Positions 32,580 to 42,148 of a stretch of 64,000 bases of DNA are shown here, piece after piece (within the stretch, counting starts at the first letter, position 1; each line of letters opens with the position of its first letter). The position numbers were made by a program, and so were the translations under genes. Source of the DNA: Brachionus rotundiformis. Taxonomy: Eukaryota > Rotifera > Eurotatoria > Ploima > Brachionidae. The stretch covers positions 4,770,336 through 4,834,335 of the forward strand of contig JAESIW010000200.1 of assembly GCA_016802295.1 (NCBI GenBank), written 5' to 3'. The notes beneath the pieces were generated by a model. The model had not been told where the DNA came from. It saw nothing but the letters and a program-made list of their open reading frames with translations, and did not search any database.

Positions 32580-32779
32580 ATAAAATATCTTTTTTATCTT
32601 AAATAATGTAATATTTTAGGTTTTATGCCGCTGATAGACATTTTCCAAGATAAAAAACATTTTTTAATCGTATTCAGAATTATTAGAGCTATTAAATAAA
32701 TTTATTGCATCCAAAATGTGTTTAAAAGCTACTTTTTTTTATATTAGATAGATTAAATAAACCGTTTATTTAATCTATC
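32580..32779 (+). repeat. Satellite fragment ending in a 16 bp inverted repeat
   Basis: 32580-32760 matches the ~400 bp satellite. It ends GATAGATTAAATAAAC, then one base, then the exact inverse GTTTATTTAATCTATC (32747-32779). Such a tight fold-back is typical of a break-repair junction. Confidence 0.65.
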
Positions 32780-32936
32780 ATTTAATGAAGATAATAATTC
32801 TCAGACAGTTTTACCTGTTTTATCCGAGTATGAAGATGATGACGAGACTGGTCGGAGGAAAAAGACATCGAAATGTTGGGATTATTTTCAATTGAAAAAG
32901 CTTAAAAAAGATTTCATTGGAAAGTCAAATGAATAA
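32778..32936 (+). pseudogene. BED-finger-like N-terminal fragment
   Basis: Open frame with EYEDDDETGRRKKTSKCWDY and FQLKKLKKDFIGKSNE, resembling the start of a BED zinc finger (basic residues before C.DYF) in hAT-derived proteins. It has no second half. It is joined directly to the Helitron piece. Confidence 0.3.
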
Positions 32937-32937
32937 A

Positions 32938-33652
32938 AGAATTTTCTGATGCGATTCGGCTATTTCCGGATAACTCTACTTGTACTAAATATAATCATAC
33001 AAAACTTAAAGAACATAATATGCCTATTTGTAGGCTAAACGCCGAAAATAATCCGCCTATAGCAAAAAATATCAATGAAGAATATTTTTATGGTTTAAAT
33101 AATACTGTGAATATTGCTATAAAATCAAAAATCACCCTGACTACAAACTTGTTGACATCAAAGGGTTTAGTCAATGGAGCTAATGGAATAATAAGAGACA
33201 TCATTTATCCAAATGAAACTAATTATAGAAATGGCTTACCGTCTGTTCTGTTGATTGAATTTGATTACTATATTGGACCTCGTCTATTTCCGGAGGACGA
33301 TTATAGACACAATTGGATTCCTATCAACTGTTTGGAAGCCCATTATAACATATTAAATTACAATAGGAGACAGTTTCCTATACGTCTCGCTTATGCTCTA
33401 ACCATTCATAAGTCACAGGGACAAACTATTTCAAAAGCAGTAATAGACTTGGGAAAAAAAGAACAAAGTTTAGGGCTTACTTTTGTTGCCTTGTCCAGAC
33501 TTAAACACTTTAACGATTTTTTGATCCAACCAATGACTTTAGAACGAATCCAAAAACTATCACAATCTAAAATGTTAGAACCAAGATTAAACGAAGAAAA
33601 AAGAATCAAAAAAATAGAATTAGACACTTTGGAATATTTGTTAAATTTATAA
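32938..33652 (+). pseudogene. Helitron PIF1-like helicase C-terminal part
   Basis: Starts with FSDAIRLFP, the point where the minus-strand helicase at ~29140 breaks, and continues CRLNAENNPPIAKNINEEYF, KSKITLTTNLLTSKGLVNGA, LAYALTIHKSQGQTISKAVI and LTFVALSRLKHFNDF to a stop. The last motifs are helicase V and VI of PIF1/Helitron proteins. It supplies the C-terminus missing from the copy at 29103-32131, but on the other strand. The frame is open from 33020 onward. Confidence 0.85.
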
Positions 33653-34190
33653 AAATAAAATTTTTTTTGTTTAACGAATTTATAATTTGAATTTTTTGCT
33701 GTTTATGAATTAAAAAATGAATGCTAATTTCTATTTGAATAAAATTAAAACTTTTCATAATTTTTCATAATAAAATTTTTTTAAATAACGCCTCGTTACT
33801 CGCGTTTAAAGCTCTGCTTCATGTATCTTATATAGTATTGTTTGCATTAGAAAAAATGATCACTAGGCCTCAGAATTTAACACAAAATTCAGCTTGTTAT
33901 TGTGTATGTTTTAGATATATTTTTCTTTTAATAAATAAAAATTCTAATCAGATAAATTAAGGACTTTGGGGTCAAAATGCGAACAGGGCAGACACTCGGC
34001 CTAGCTGTCAATTTAGTCATACCATTTTTCCATAAACTAAAAAATAAAAGAAATCAGAAAATAAGGATTCGTTTGATTTTGACATAATTAAGAATAACAT
34101 AGAAAAATCCTACAAACAAATATACGCATAAAGTCATAAAGTCATAAAGTTATATATACGGCTACTCGCATTAAGTCAGTTTTGTTTTAG
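33653..34190. other. Noncoding interval, no gene seen
   Basis: AT-rich. The Helitron 3' terminus should lie near here, but I could not fix a CTRR end with hairpin. A short tandem CATAAAGT repeat occurs near 34130-34150. Confidence 0.45.
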
Positions 34191-34518
34191 AGGACTTTTT
34201 CAATCTTCATAAAGTATTAACAGTAAAGCCGGACATAATTTTTCTTAGTCCGCCATGGGGTGGCATCACCTATTTTCATTTTAAGAAAGCAGACATCAGC
34301 GAATTTTTCTTAACTATAAAAATGAGCTAAAATGCCCAAAAATAGTGTTCTATCGTCCGCGCAATTCTAATCGACAGCAAATTAGTTACATGACCGGACC
34401 TGGTGGTTATGGTGAAATAGAAGAAAATTATTTGGACCATAAGTTTGTTGCCTTAATCTGCTACTATGGTCAATTGTGTGATAGGAACAAGCTTGTTAAA
34501 AATATTTTCAATAAATAG
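34191..34518 (+). pseudogene. Trimethylguanosine synthase (TGS1) C-terminal fragment
   Basis: After an AG acceptor at 34190 the frame reads DFFNLHKVLTVKPDIIFLSPPWGG, quoted here as DFFNLHKVL and IFLSPPWGG; SPPWGG is the hallmark catalytic motif of TGS1, which makes the 2,2,7-trimethylguanosine cap on snRNAs. A one-base frame change near 34310 leads to CPKIVFYRPRNSNRQQIS, then TGPGGYGEIEENYLD and ALICYYGQL to a stop, matching the end of the TGS1 fold. No upstream TGS1 exons are seen within 1 kb. It is either a lone last exon with an indel or, more likely, a pseudogene piece. Confidence 0.75.
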
Positions 34519-35154
34519 TTGAATTAATCATAACTAATTATGTATTTAAAAGAACATTAATCTAAAAAAAATCTTATACTTCCCTCAATATTTCCTAATA
34601 ATTTTGTTTAAATTCATGTTTTCAGAACAAAAACTTTAAATTGAGGAAATTTGGTAATTTTGATTAGTAAAGATTAGTACAGTAGTCAAAATAAAAAAAT
34701 TAGCTAAAACGCTTTATTACTGAAAATGATGTTAATTTTTAATATAATAAGTTTTAAGTAAATTTTGGATTAATGTTACAAAAAAGTTCATTGATTCTTA
34801 TACAAATAATTCCTTAAAATTATTTTTTTTTAATAACTATTTTCAATTAAATTTAATCTTATCAGTAATTTTAAAAATTGTAGTAGAAAAAAAAAAATTT
34901 TAACTTTTTTATTCTAAGAAAAATAATTTAAATTCGATATTTTCTTTTAAGTAAACTTTTCATTTGACTTTTATACTCATCCAAGTAAATTAAATTGAAG
35001 CTGTTTTTTTTTACAACATTTACGATTCCCGTAAAAAGTCCGAAATCTAATAAATTGGTCATAGGATTACCACTTATAAAGCTACACTGATTTGGAAACT
35101 GAAGCTGATGAATCTAATTTTTTATTTTCTCAAATAGATATAAAAAATAATCTT
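34519..35154. other. AT-rich interval, no gene seen
   Basis: No frames or repeats recognised between the TGS1 fragment and the small gene ending at 35155. Confidence 0.5.
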
Positions 35155-35476
35155 TTATTTTTGTTTACAATTATTTTGTCCATTATCTTCATAATAGTCT
35201 TCAAACCAGTTACTCAATTCTCTATCTAAATTAGATTTTATTTAATCAAAATTTAAATTGAATTTTTAGTTTTTATTACTTTGATCTCTAATTTCTTTTT
35301 GGTTTATTAACCCTTCCGCTTTTAATTAAAAAAAAAGAAATTCATAAAAAAATAAAATAAAGTAAATAATTACATATTCCACCTCTTATAGCATCGTATA
35401 ATTGTTGCTCATTAGATGAATTATCTATTATTTCGTTTAAGTTCCTAGCAGCATTTGTCAAATTGTTAGATGACAT
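35155..35476 (-). CDS. Very small three-exon gene (70 aa), unknown
   Basis: Exons 35476-35374, 35318-35280 and 35225-35155 are split by 55 and 54 nt GT-AG introns; phases match at both joins, giving 70 residues. The protein starts MSSNNLTNAARNLNEIID, has an amphipathic helix pattern, and ends with an acidic WFEDYYEDNGQNN and KQK. No family recognised. Each exon alone is too short to be noticed, but consistent intron length, consensus donors and frame continuity support a real transcript. Confidence 0.55.
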
Positions 35477-36540
35477 TTTATTTTTTAATAATTTTTTTCG
35501 ATTGATTTAATAACTTTTCTTTATTAATTTAAAAAAATATTTATTAATTTAAATTACAAACAAAAGTTTTAATCTGTACAAAAAAAAATATACCACCAGT
35601 ATTTAAAATTTAAAATCTTTATTTATTTAGTTGAATAAAAAAAGAGATGTATTTTAAAAAGGTTTTAAATATGCATTTTTTCGATTCTTTAATTTACTTA
35701 ATAAAATATATTTTCATTTCTTTTTTTTGCATCTTTTTTAGTTCTATTGAATAAAAAAAAGTGTATAGAATTTGTTTCATAATTGAAAAACTTACTAAAC
35801 CTTTTCATAATCTAAAATTATAATATTTAGTCATTTTAATTATCGAAAATTTACGAAAATTCTACAAGTCAAAATTTCATTTCAAAAATCAAAAATATGG
35901 TTGTTTAAGATTTAACGAAAAATTATTTTAATTTATACATTTTTTTCTTTTTATTGGTATCCATATCTAATTTTTAAACTTATGGATAATAAAATATTTT
36001 ATATTACTTTTTCATTTAAGATTTTAACTGGAAATCAATTCTAAAGATTAGATAAGTCTATTAAAACCTAACAGTATTATAGCATTAATCGAAAATCAGA
36101 ATTAAAAATATTAGATTAAAAATTTTATTACTATAGTAATAATCTTTTTAAAGTTCTTGTAACCTTTTCAAAATTTAACTTTTGACATAAAATATTATCT
36201 AATTGATTAAGGAGCTTTTGTTTTAATTTCATTTTTGAAGAATTTTTTTAGCGACCTTTAAAAACAATATTTAAAAATTTTTTGACGCTATTAGTAGTAG
36301 TAGTAGTAATCATTTTAATTATCGAAAATTTTCGTAAGTTTTGCGTAAAAAGGAGACTTGTCATTCTTAGGTAAAGGTGTTCTAGATGGCTTATTTCTTT
36401 AAATAAAGAAACTAAAAACAATTATTTTATATTTTTTTAAATATTTGATTATACTAAATAGCTGAACATAGTTATTTTACATCTTAAACTTTTAAACACC
36501 CGTTATTGTAATCTAAGAAGCTAATAATAGGCAGCTTATA
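35477..36540. other. AT-rich interval with TAG microsatellite
   Basis: No gene seen. A short TAG trinucleotide run lies at about 36293-36308. Confidence 0.5.
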
Positions 36541-36785
36541 ATATTTTTTTTTTTTTTTTTGACCGATTTCCTGAATGGTTTCCATTCAACTCATCTCTTC
36601 TTCACTTTTTGCTAGCCACTTATCTAGCCTCGCTTTGAATTTGTTTAAATTTTCTGACTCTACAACATTGTTTGGTAGTCTATTCCACAGGCTTGCCACT
36701 TTGTTTGCGAAGAAATTCATTCTGGAACAAAGTGAAGCGTGATAATCGATTATTTCTCTTGCTTTGAAACTTTGTGATCTAATAC
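36541..36785 (-). mobile_element. 5'-truncated non-LTR retrotransposon tail with poly(A)
   Basis: On the minus strand the frame reads RIRSQSFKAREIIDYHASLC, RMNFFANKVASLWNRLPNNV and NLNKFKARLDKWLAK to a stop, the classic CR1/L2-type C-terminus. A T16 run at 36545-36560 is its poly(A) tail. Only the last ~230 bp of the element were inserted. Confidence 0.75.
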
Positions 36786-37080
36786 GTTTTTATAAAAAAT
36801 TCGTAATTTTTAATTTTGTCTTAAAAAAATAAAAATAGAAAAAAGAAATTTATCTTACATCTTTCTGTTCTATATTTTGATCTTTTTCTTTGAGAGGAAT
36901 ACAATCTCTAAACAATTAACCTTGATCGCCCTTTCTGATAAGATATTGTTCAATTAAGAATTGAAAAAATAAATCCCTTTTTTATCCATTTTAACAGGTT
37001 TAGTTTAGGAAGCGATTTTTTTAGTTGAGAAATTAATTGTTTTATTATAGTTTTTATTGTTTTAATTTATTCAAAGTCTA

Positions 37081-37962
37081 AAAGATAGCAATAAGCAACA
37101 AACTTGGAAAGAAGCTAATGAAATCCTGTTGGTCACAAAGTGTAGATATGCTGTGCAAGTAATTAACTGAATATTCAAACAACAATTCAAAGCATTAAAA
37201 GAGACTCATAACTCAATCTTTCCGCATATAACCGATGACTATAGGATAGCAAGTGCCTTAATAAAAGCTTTTTTCTCTGAGAGAATATCTGATAAAGAAG
37301 ATTTATAAGAAATAGCATAGGCAATGAAGAAAAAGCTTGACTTTAAAAATAATCTAGAAAAGTATTTGGATTTAAGGTCAACAAACAGTCAAAATTCTTA
37401 CGTTAGAATTGAAGACTTTCAGATTCAGTTTTTGAAATCCTTCAAGGATTTGTTATTTTTTTTCTAATTGAACGTCCATCTAATCAGAACAAAAAACTTT
37501 TGGGAGATATCAACTTGAGCAAGTATTTTGGTATTTAACTGAGAATTTTGAATCAAATGAAGACTATCAGCTTTTGATAAATGATAATTTAGTTAATGAA
37601 AAAGAGAAGAAAATTATTTTATCAAAAATTCAATCACGACATTCATATAGCATTAAATAAAAAGTGAGCCTCATTTCGAATGTTTAGACGATATTAGTTG
37701 GATTTGTAGTTAACCCTCGGCTGTTGTAGTCACGTAGCAGCATTAATTTATTTTATGAGCGTTTGTATTTATAATATAAAAGAAATACCAAGACCAGGAC
37801 ATCGGATAAAAAACGTGTTAGTTCCTACCACAAACGATTCAGATGAAGAAGAGGGAGAACCAGTGAAAGAATCTATTATAACGATAAAACGCTATCTACT
37901 GCCTCAAATATTCAAAATAACCTTTGAAAAAATAATTTCTCTTTTGATTTTAATTATTTTTT
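37081..37962 (+). pseudogene. DDE_Tnp_4-type transposase relic
   Basis: Frames across the region read TWKEANEILLVTKCRYAVQV, FKQQFKALKETHNSIFPHIT, DDYRIASALIKAFFSE and RIEDFQIQFLKSFKD, with stops between. The EAN..L.VTK.RY.V pattern followed by FKALK..NS..PHI..DYRIA is the Glu-containing end of the same transposase type found at 21213-23885, but clearly another copy. A decayed SWIM-like part may lie near 37700. Confidence 0.6.
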
Positions 37963-38243
37963 AATTTTATAATTTTATATTAAAATTTTTTTAACCTTTC
38001 AAGAAAATCAATTATTAAATTAGATAGATTACAAAATCAAATAAATGAAAATTGAAACAACAACAACAACAATAGTTTAACTCAATGTAAACGACACACT
38101 GCCGGTTTTAACATTGATTACTGTAATGTTTACATTAGTACCCTTGGGCCCGTCTATCCGATCTCCTCGTTAGACGTATTGGAGCAGCTATTTATGCTCC
38201 TTTCTATCATAAATGCTCATGGTTAAGTTAGTTAATTAAACCA

Positions 38244-38966
38244 GTGATATCGACAAAGATGTCGCTATATCACAATTACGTATCTTTAACATCACTAAAT
38301 AAAATTCAGAGCAGTAAATGCAAGCCATTCAAAAATTACAGCTGCATCGATGGCATCGATCTGGATAGAATAATAAGCTTTAAAAAAGCATCTAACATTT
38401 ATTGTTTAAAAATAGTTTCAATCATACTTTTTCATTATATTTTTTTAATATCTTACACAATATTTTTATTAAAAAATTCTCAAGATTATTCACTATTTAC
38501 AAGTATGAAAGAATGGCACATTTATTTGAGCTATATAAGTGTCTTGATTTTAATTTTGTCAATTCCAAATCACATATCTACACGGCCAATAAATTATCTC
38601 ATGTTCACATTGTACACTTGTGTACTTGGAAATTTGTAATGGAATCTAAGTTACAAATATCAGATGGCTTATATTTTATTTAATTTAACCATGATCATAG
38701 CTGGACAAGTGGTATTAATTTTTTTTTGTATGCAAGTTAAATTTACACTTTGCTCACGACCTGATATTCCATATCTATATTTATATTTTATTTTGATATC
38801 TTTTATTCTAATTTTATTTGTTGGCTATGGATATATGAGAGTATTTTTTATGCAATTATTCATCTACTTAAATCTAAGTCCAGATTTAAATTTAAATGGA
38901 ACATTTACAAGCATTATTTTAGCCTTTATATTTCTTTTTTACAAATTTTTTTATTCAGTAAACACC
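38244..38966 (+). pseudogene. TMBIM/Bax-inhibitor-1-like membrane protein, damaged
   Basis: One frame with a single in-frame TAA (38637) encodes at least six hydrophobic helices, including IVSIILFHYIFLISYTIFL, WHIYLSYISVLILILSI and FNLTMIIAGQVVLIFFCMQ. Order and spacing (charged KKAS before helix 1, PINYLMFTLYT before helix 3, QVKFTLC after helix 4) resemble lifeguard/BI-1 proteins, which are ER and Golgi calcium-leak regulators. The 3' end is replaced at about 38967 by a retrotransposon tail, removing the last helices. Homology is by pattern and could be wrong. Confidence 0.4.
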
Positions 38967-39209
38967 CCGTGAGTGATGCAGAAAAAATTAAAAATTTTAA
39001 ACTAACAAAAAATTGTTTACCAAGGTATAATTTTTTTACTAACAGAGTTGTTAACGATTGGAACAAACTGACAAATGAGGTAATCGAATCGAAAACAATT
39101 GACTTATTCAAAAACAAACTAGATGACATATTGAGTGACTAATATTGCTTACAGTCTGATTAATCCAGACTTCACGCATAAGCGTAGCAATTATTATTAT
39201 TATTATTAT
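38967..39209 (+). mobile_element. 5'-truncated non-LTR retrotransposon tail with (ATT)n end
   Basis: The frame ending at 39142 reads NCLPRYNFFTNRVVNDWNKL, TNEVIESKTIDLFKNKLDD and a stop, the ORF2 tail of CR1/Jockey-like elements, followed by a short 3' region and a TTA/ATT microsatellite (39190-39209). It is inserted within or directly behind the TMBIM-like gene. Confidence 0.75.
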
Positions 39210-40957
39210 AAAATTAAAATAGAATGTTTTCATTATTTAGTCACATGATTTAATTTAATTTGAAAACTACTAGAAATAAATTTTCAAAATTTTTTTTTTT
39301 TCAATTTTTTTCAAATGGCAATTTGGTAAACATATGTATTTTTTTCTTGCGTTTTTGCTTAGAAGAACTTTAAATAATTATTTAAAGTTATAGGATTTTT
39401 TTTGGTCATTTTTTTGTGCTCCAGAAATACAGGACTTTATTGACTCAACAATTCCATACTTCTTACATTCTCGATGTTTAAAGAAATTTTTATGATTTTA
39501 GCATTTATTTGTGAATTTTTGAACAAAATAGTAAGCTAGATTTTAAATTATTCATATGGCTATTAGTAAACTGTTGCACTCTAGAGAAATTGTTTCGCAA
39601 AATGTAACAGAAAATAACAATTTGCAGCACAGTGAAAGAAATAAATTTTTTTAATTTTTGTTTAATTAAATTCAGAATGACGTTTTAAAAGTTTTAAAAA
39701 AAAATAAATAGTTGCTTGGAACTTTTTTCCGAATATTTAAAAATATTTATAACCTGAAATTGTATTGCTGAGTGCTATTGAAAATACCTGGGATAAGTAA
39801 TGCTTAGAAGGTGGAATCTAAAATTAAAAATTTTAAATCTAACACATTTTTCTATTAATAATTATTTTAGCAAAATTAAGAAGATAAAATTTAATTAAAA
39901 TTATTTTATTAAAGGAGGTTTTAAATTTAAATTTTTTTTAAGTTTCCATTTTTTTAACCTTTTCTTATATGATAGAAGAAATTAAAGAACGTTGCAATCC
40001 AAGGCAAAATTTAATTAAAATCTTGTCAAATACATAATGGCGTCTTGACTTTAACACTTTAGGGAACCTCTACAATTCTTTGATTTGATCTCCCTTTTAG
40101 AAACTAATATCAAAAGGTTAGAAGTAATACAATTTATTTAAAATTTTTTTTTAGCATCCATTAATATTCGACAAATAAATAAAAAATATTACTATCTTAA
40201 AATCAACAAAAATTAAAAAATCCTAAAATTAAAAAAAAAAATTTTCTCTTTTTTTAAATTAATTTAATTTCAGACAAAAATTATTTTTGCGTTAATTTTG
40301 AAAAAGAGCTTTAAATTTTGTTAAGCATTAATTTCATTAAAAATAGTCGTTAATAAAAACCAAAAAATCTTGAAAGAAAAAAAAAATTATCGCTGGAAAA
40401 TAAGATTTCAAAACATTTACTAATTTTTATTACTTAAATCAAAACCGTAGACTCAGACATATTAACAGATTTTTAATATTTTGTAATTTAGGATAAAAAA
40501 GTTTTTGTTAAAAATTTCTAATTGAGAAATAGAAAGTAGTTTCATCTTTTATAAAACAGTTGTTTATAGTAATGATTACCAAATAAATTTCAAACTAAAA
40601 AGCTTATTTAGAATTAATATTAAAAAATTTTTCAAAAATTGAGATGATCGATTCACAAAAACTTTCGGAACAAACAATATAAAATAAAATTCTTGTACTA
40701 TAGATAAAATAAAATAGGTTCATTTTTTTATCTGTTGAATTAATATTTTATTTTAAATAAGATTAAACAAAAAATAAGAAATAAAAAATTATAAGGAAAA
40801 AACCGAAATCTTATAAATGACGTTGGTTCCGCTTAACTTTACGCCTTTTATTTCTTTAAATACACAAGCAAGTTCTGAGAATAGGCTGATTTTAAAGCGG
40901 GTCCATGACTTTTTTTATAATAAAAAAAATAAATATATTTATTTATTATTGATTATT
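39210..40957. other. AT-rich interval, no gene seen
   Basis: About 1.7 kb with only short frames. No repeats or RNA genes recognised. Confidence 0.5.
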
Positions 40958-41007
40958 GATTATCATTTTTAGGGTTATTTTTATCCCTAACCCTAAAAAT
41001 GATAATC
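40958..41007. repeat. 20 bp perfect hairpin with telomere-like TTAGGG
   Basis: GATTATCATTTTTAGGGTTA pairs exactly with TAACCCTAAAAATGATAATC across a 10 base loop that includes ATCCC. The arms contain AGGGTTA/TAACCCT, the animal telomere word. It lies just downstream (minus sense) of the GPCR relic. Confidence 0.65.
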
Positions 41008-41058
41008 TAAAAAAAAAGACAGACAATGCACCAATATTGACTTTAATTAATGAAGATT

Positions 41059-41490
41059 TTAGAGCATTAATTCATTCTTTGTTAAATTTTTTCTATAGCT
41101 ATTTCGATTTCTGAAACTGGATAGAGATTCTTTAAATTTAGTTCTGTTGGTGCAATAGATAAAAAAATTTAAAGAAAAATTCAAATAAAACAAGTAACAC
41201 GAAACACGTTCGTAAAATTGATCTTCCCAATCATAGTTTAACTCGACTGCTTTAATGCGAATATCCATGTTCTGTGTTAAATTGGCACTTAGTTTCTCAA
41301 AATTTTTCTCTTTGATCTGACTGACAGTGTCGAAAATTCAGTCCCAAAGCAATAGTTTATTTTGGAATAGGCCATAAATATATTCAAAAGGACATATGTA
41401 ATGGATATGGTTAGTAAAACTCGGATTGTTTTAGAGTATTTTTTAGAAAGTCTACGCTTGTATCTGACACCCATTGCTGAAGTGCGTTCA
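41059..41490 (-). pseudogene. Rhodopsin-like GPCR C-terminal relic (TM6-TM7)
   Basis: Minus strand. Cytoplasmic loop plus helix 6 RLSKKYSKTIRVLLTISITY is followed, after a frame change near 41290, by helix 7 CYLFYLNFSLNFFIYCTNRT and the tail KFKESLSSFRNRNSYRK. LNFxxNFFIYC followed by KFK is the TM7/helix 8 signature of peptide-type rhodopsin receptors. No helices 1-5 are found upstream. It is a pseudogene fragment or the last exons of a broken gene. Confidence 0.6.
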
Positions 41491-42148
41491 TTTAGAATAA
41501 AATTAAATGAAATTTAAACAGTTATCATATACTAACAATATATTCATTTTCATATAATTATTCTTCTTCAAAACAGAAATTTTTGAATAAAGGAAAATTA
41601 AAATTTTATTCAAAATAATCGATAAAATCAGACAATTTGACGTTAATTGTTTAAAAAAATAAAAAAATGTCAAATTTAATTGTTTATTTAGTGAGGCTCA
41701 CTAAAAATTATTGAAGTATGGTAAAGAAAAAAGCTTTTCTGAATTACTTGAAAAATTTATTCTATACAATCAAAAGAACTTATTTTCTCATATGAAAAAA
41801 TTAATTTAGTTCAAACATTTAGTTTAAATTGTATTTTAAATATTGATTATTTGTCAAATAAACTTAGAGAGAAAAAAATTACACAACTTTTACCTCATTT
41901 TCATTATTATTGATTTACTTGTATTATTAAGTAAAAAATTTGCTAAAATGAAAAAAGATATATTGAAAAATTAGTTTAAGTAATTCTGGAGTGATAACAA
42001 CAACTAAATAAAAACTAAAAAAATGTAAAAAATCATTTTTAGATCCTGAAATTTAGTGAATTTTTTTATTAAAATGAAAATCAATAAGAAAAAATGATTT
42101 TATTTGTCACTGATTACTAACAAAATTTTAGATAGTTAAAATTAAAAT
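41491..42148. other. Noncoding interval before DDX23-like gene
   Basis: AT-rich with no gene seen. It contains the presumed 3' untranslated region of the helicase gene at its right side. Confidence 0.5.
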
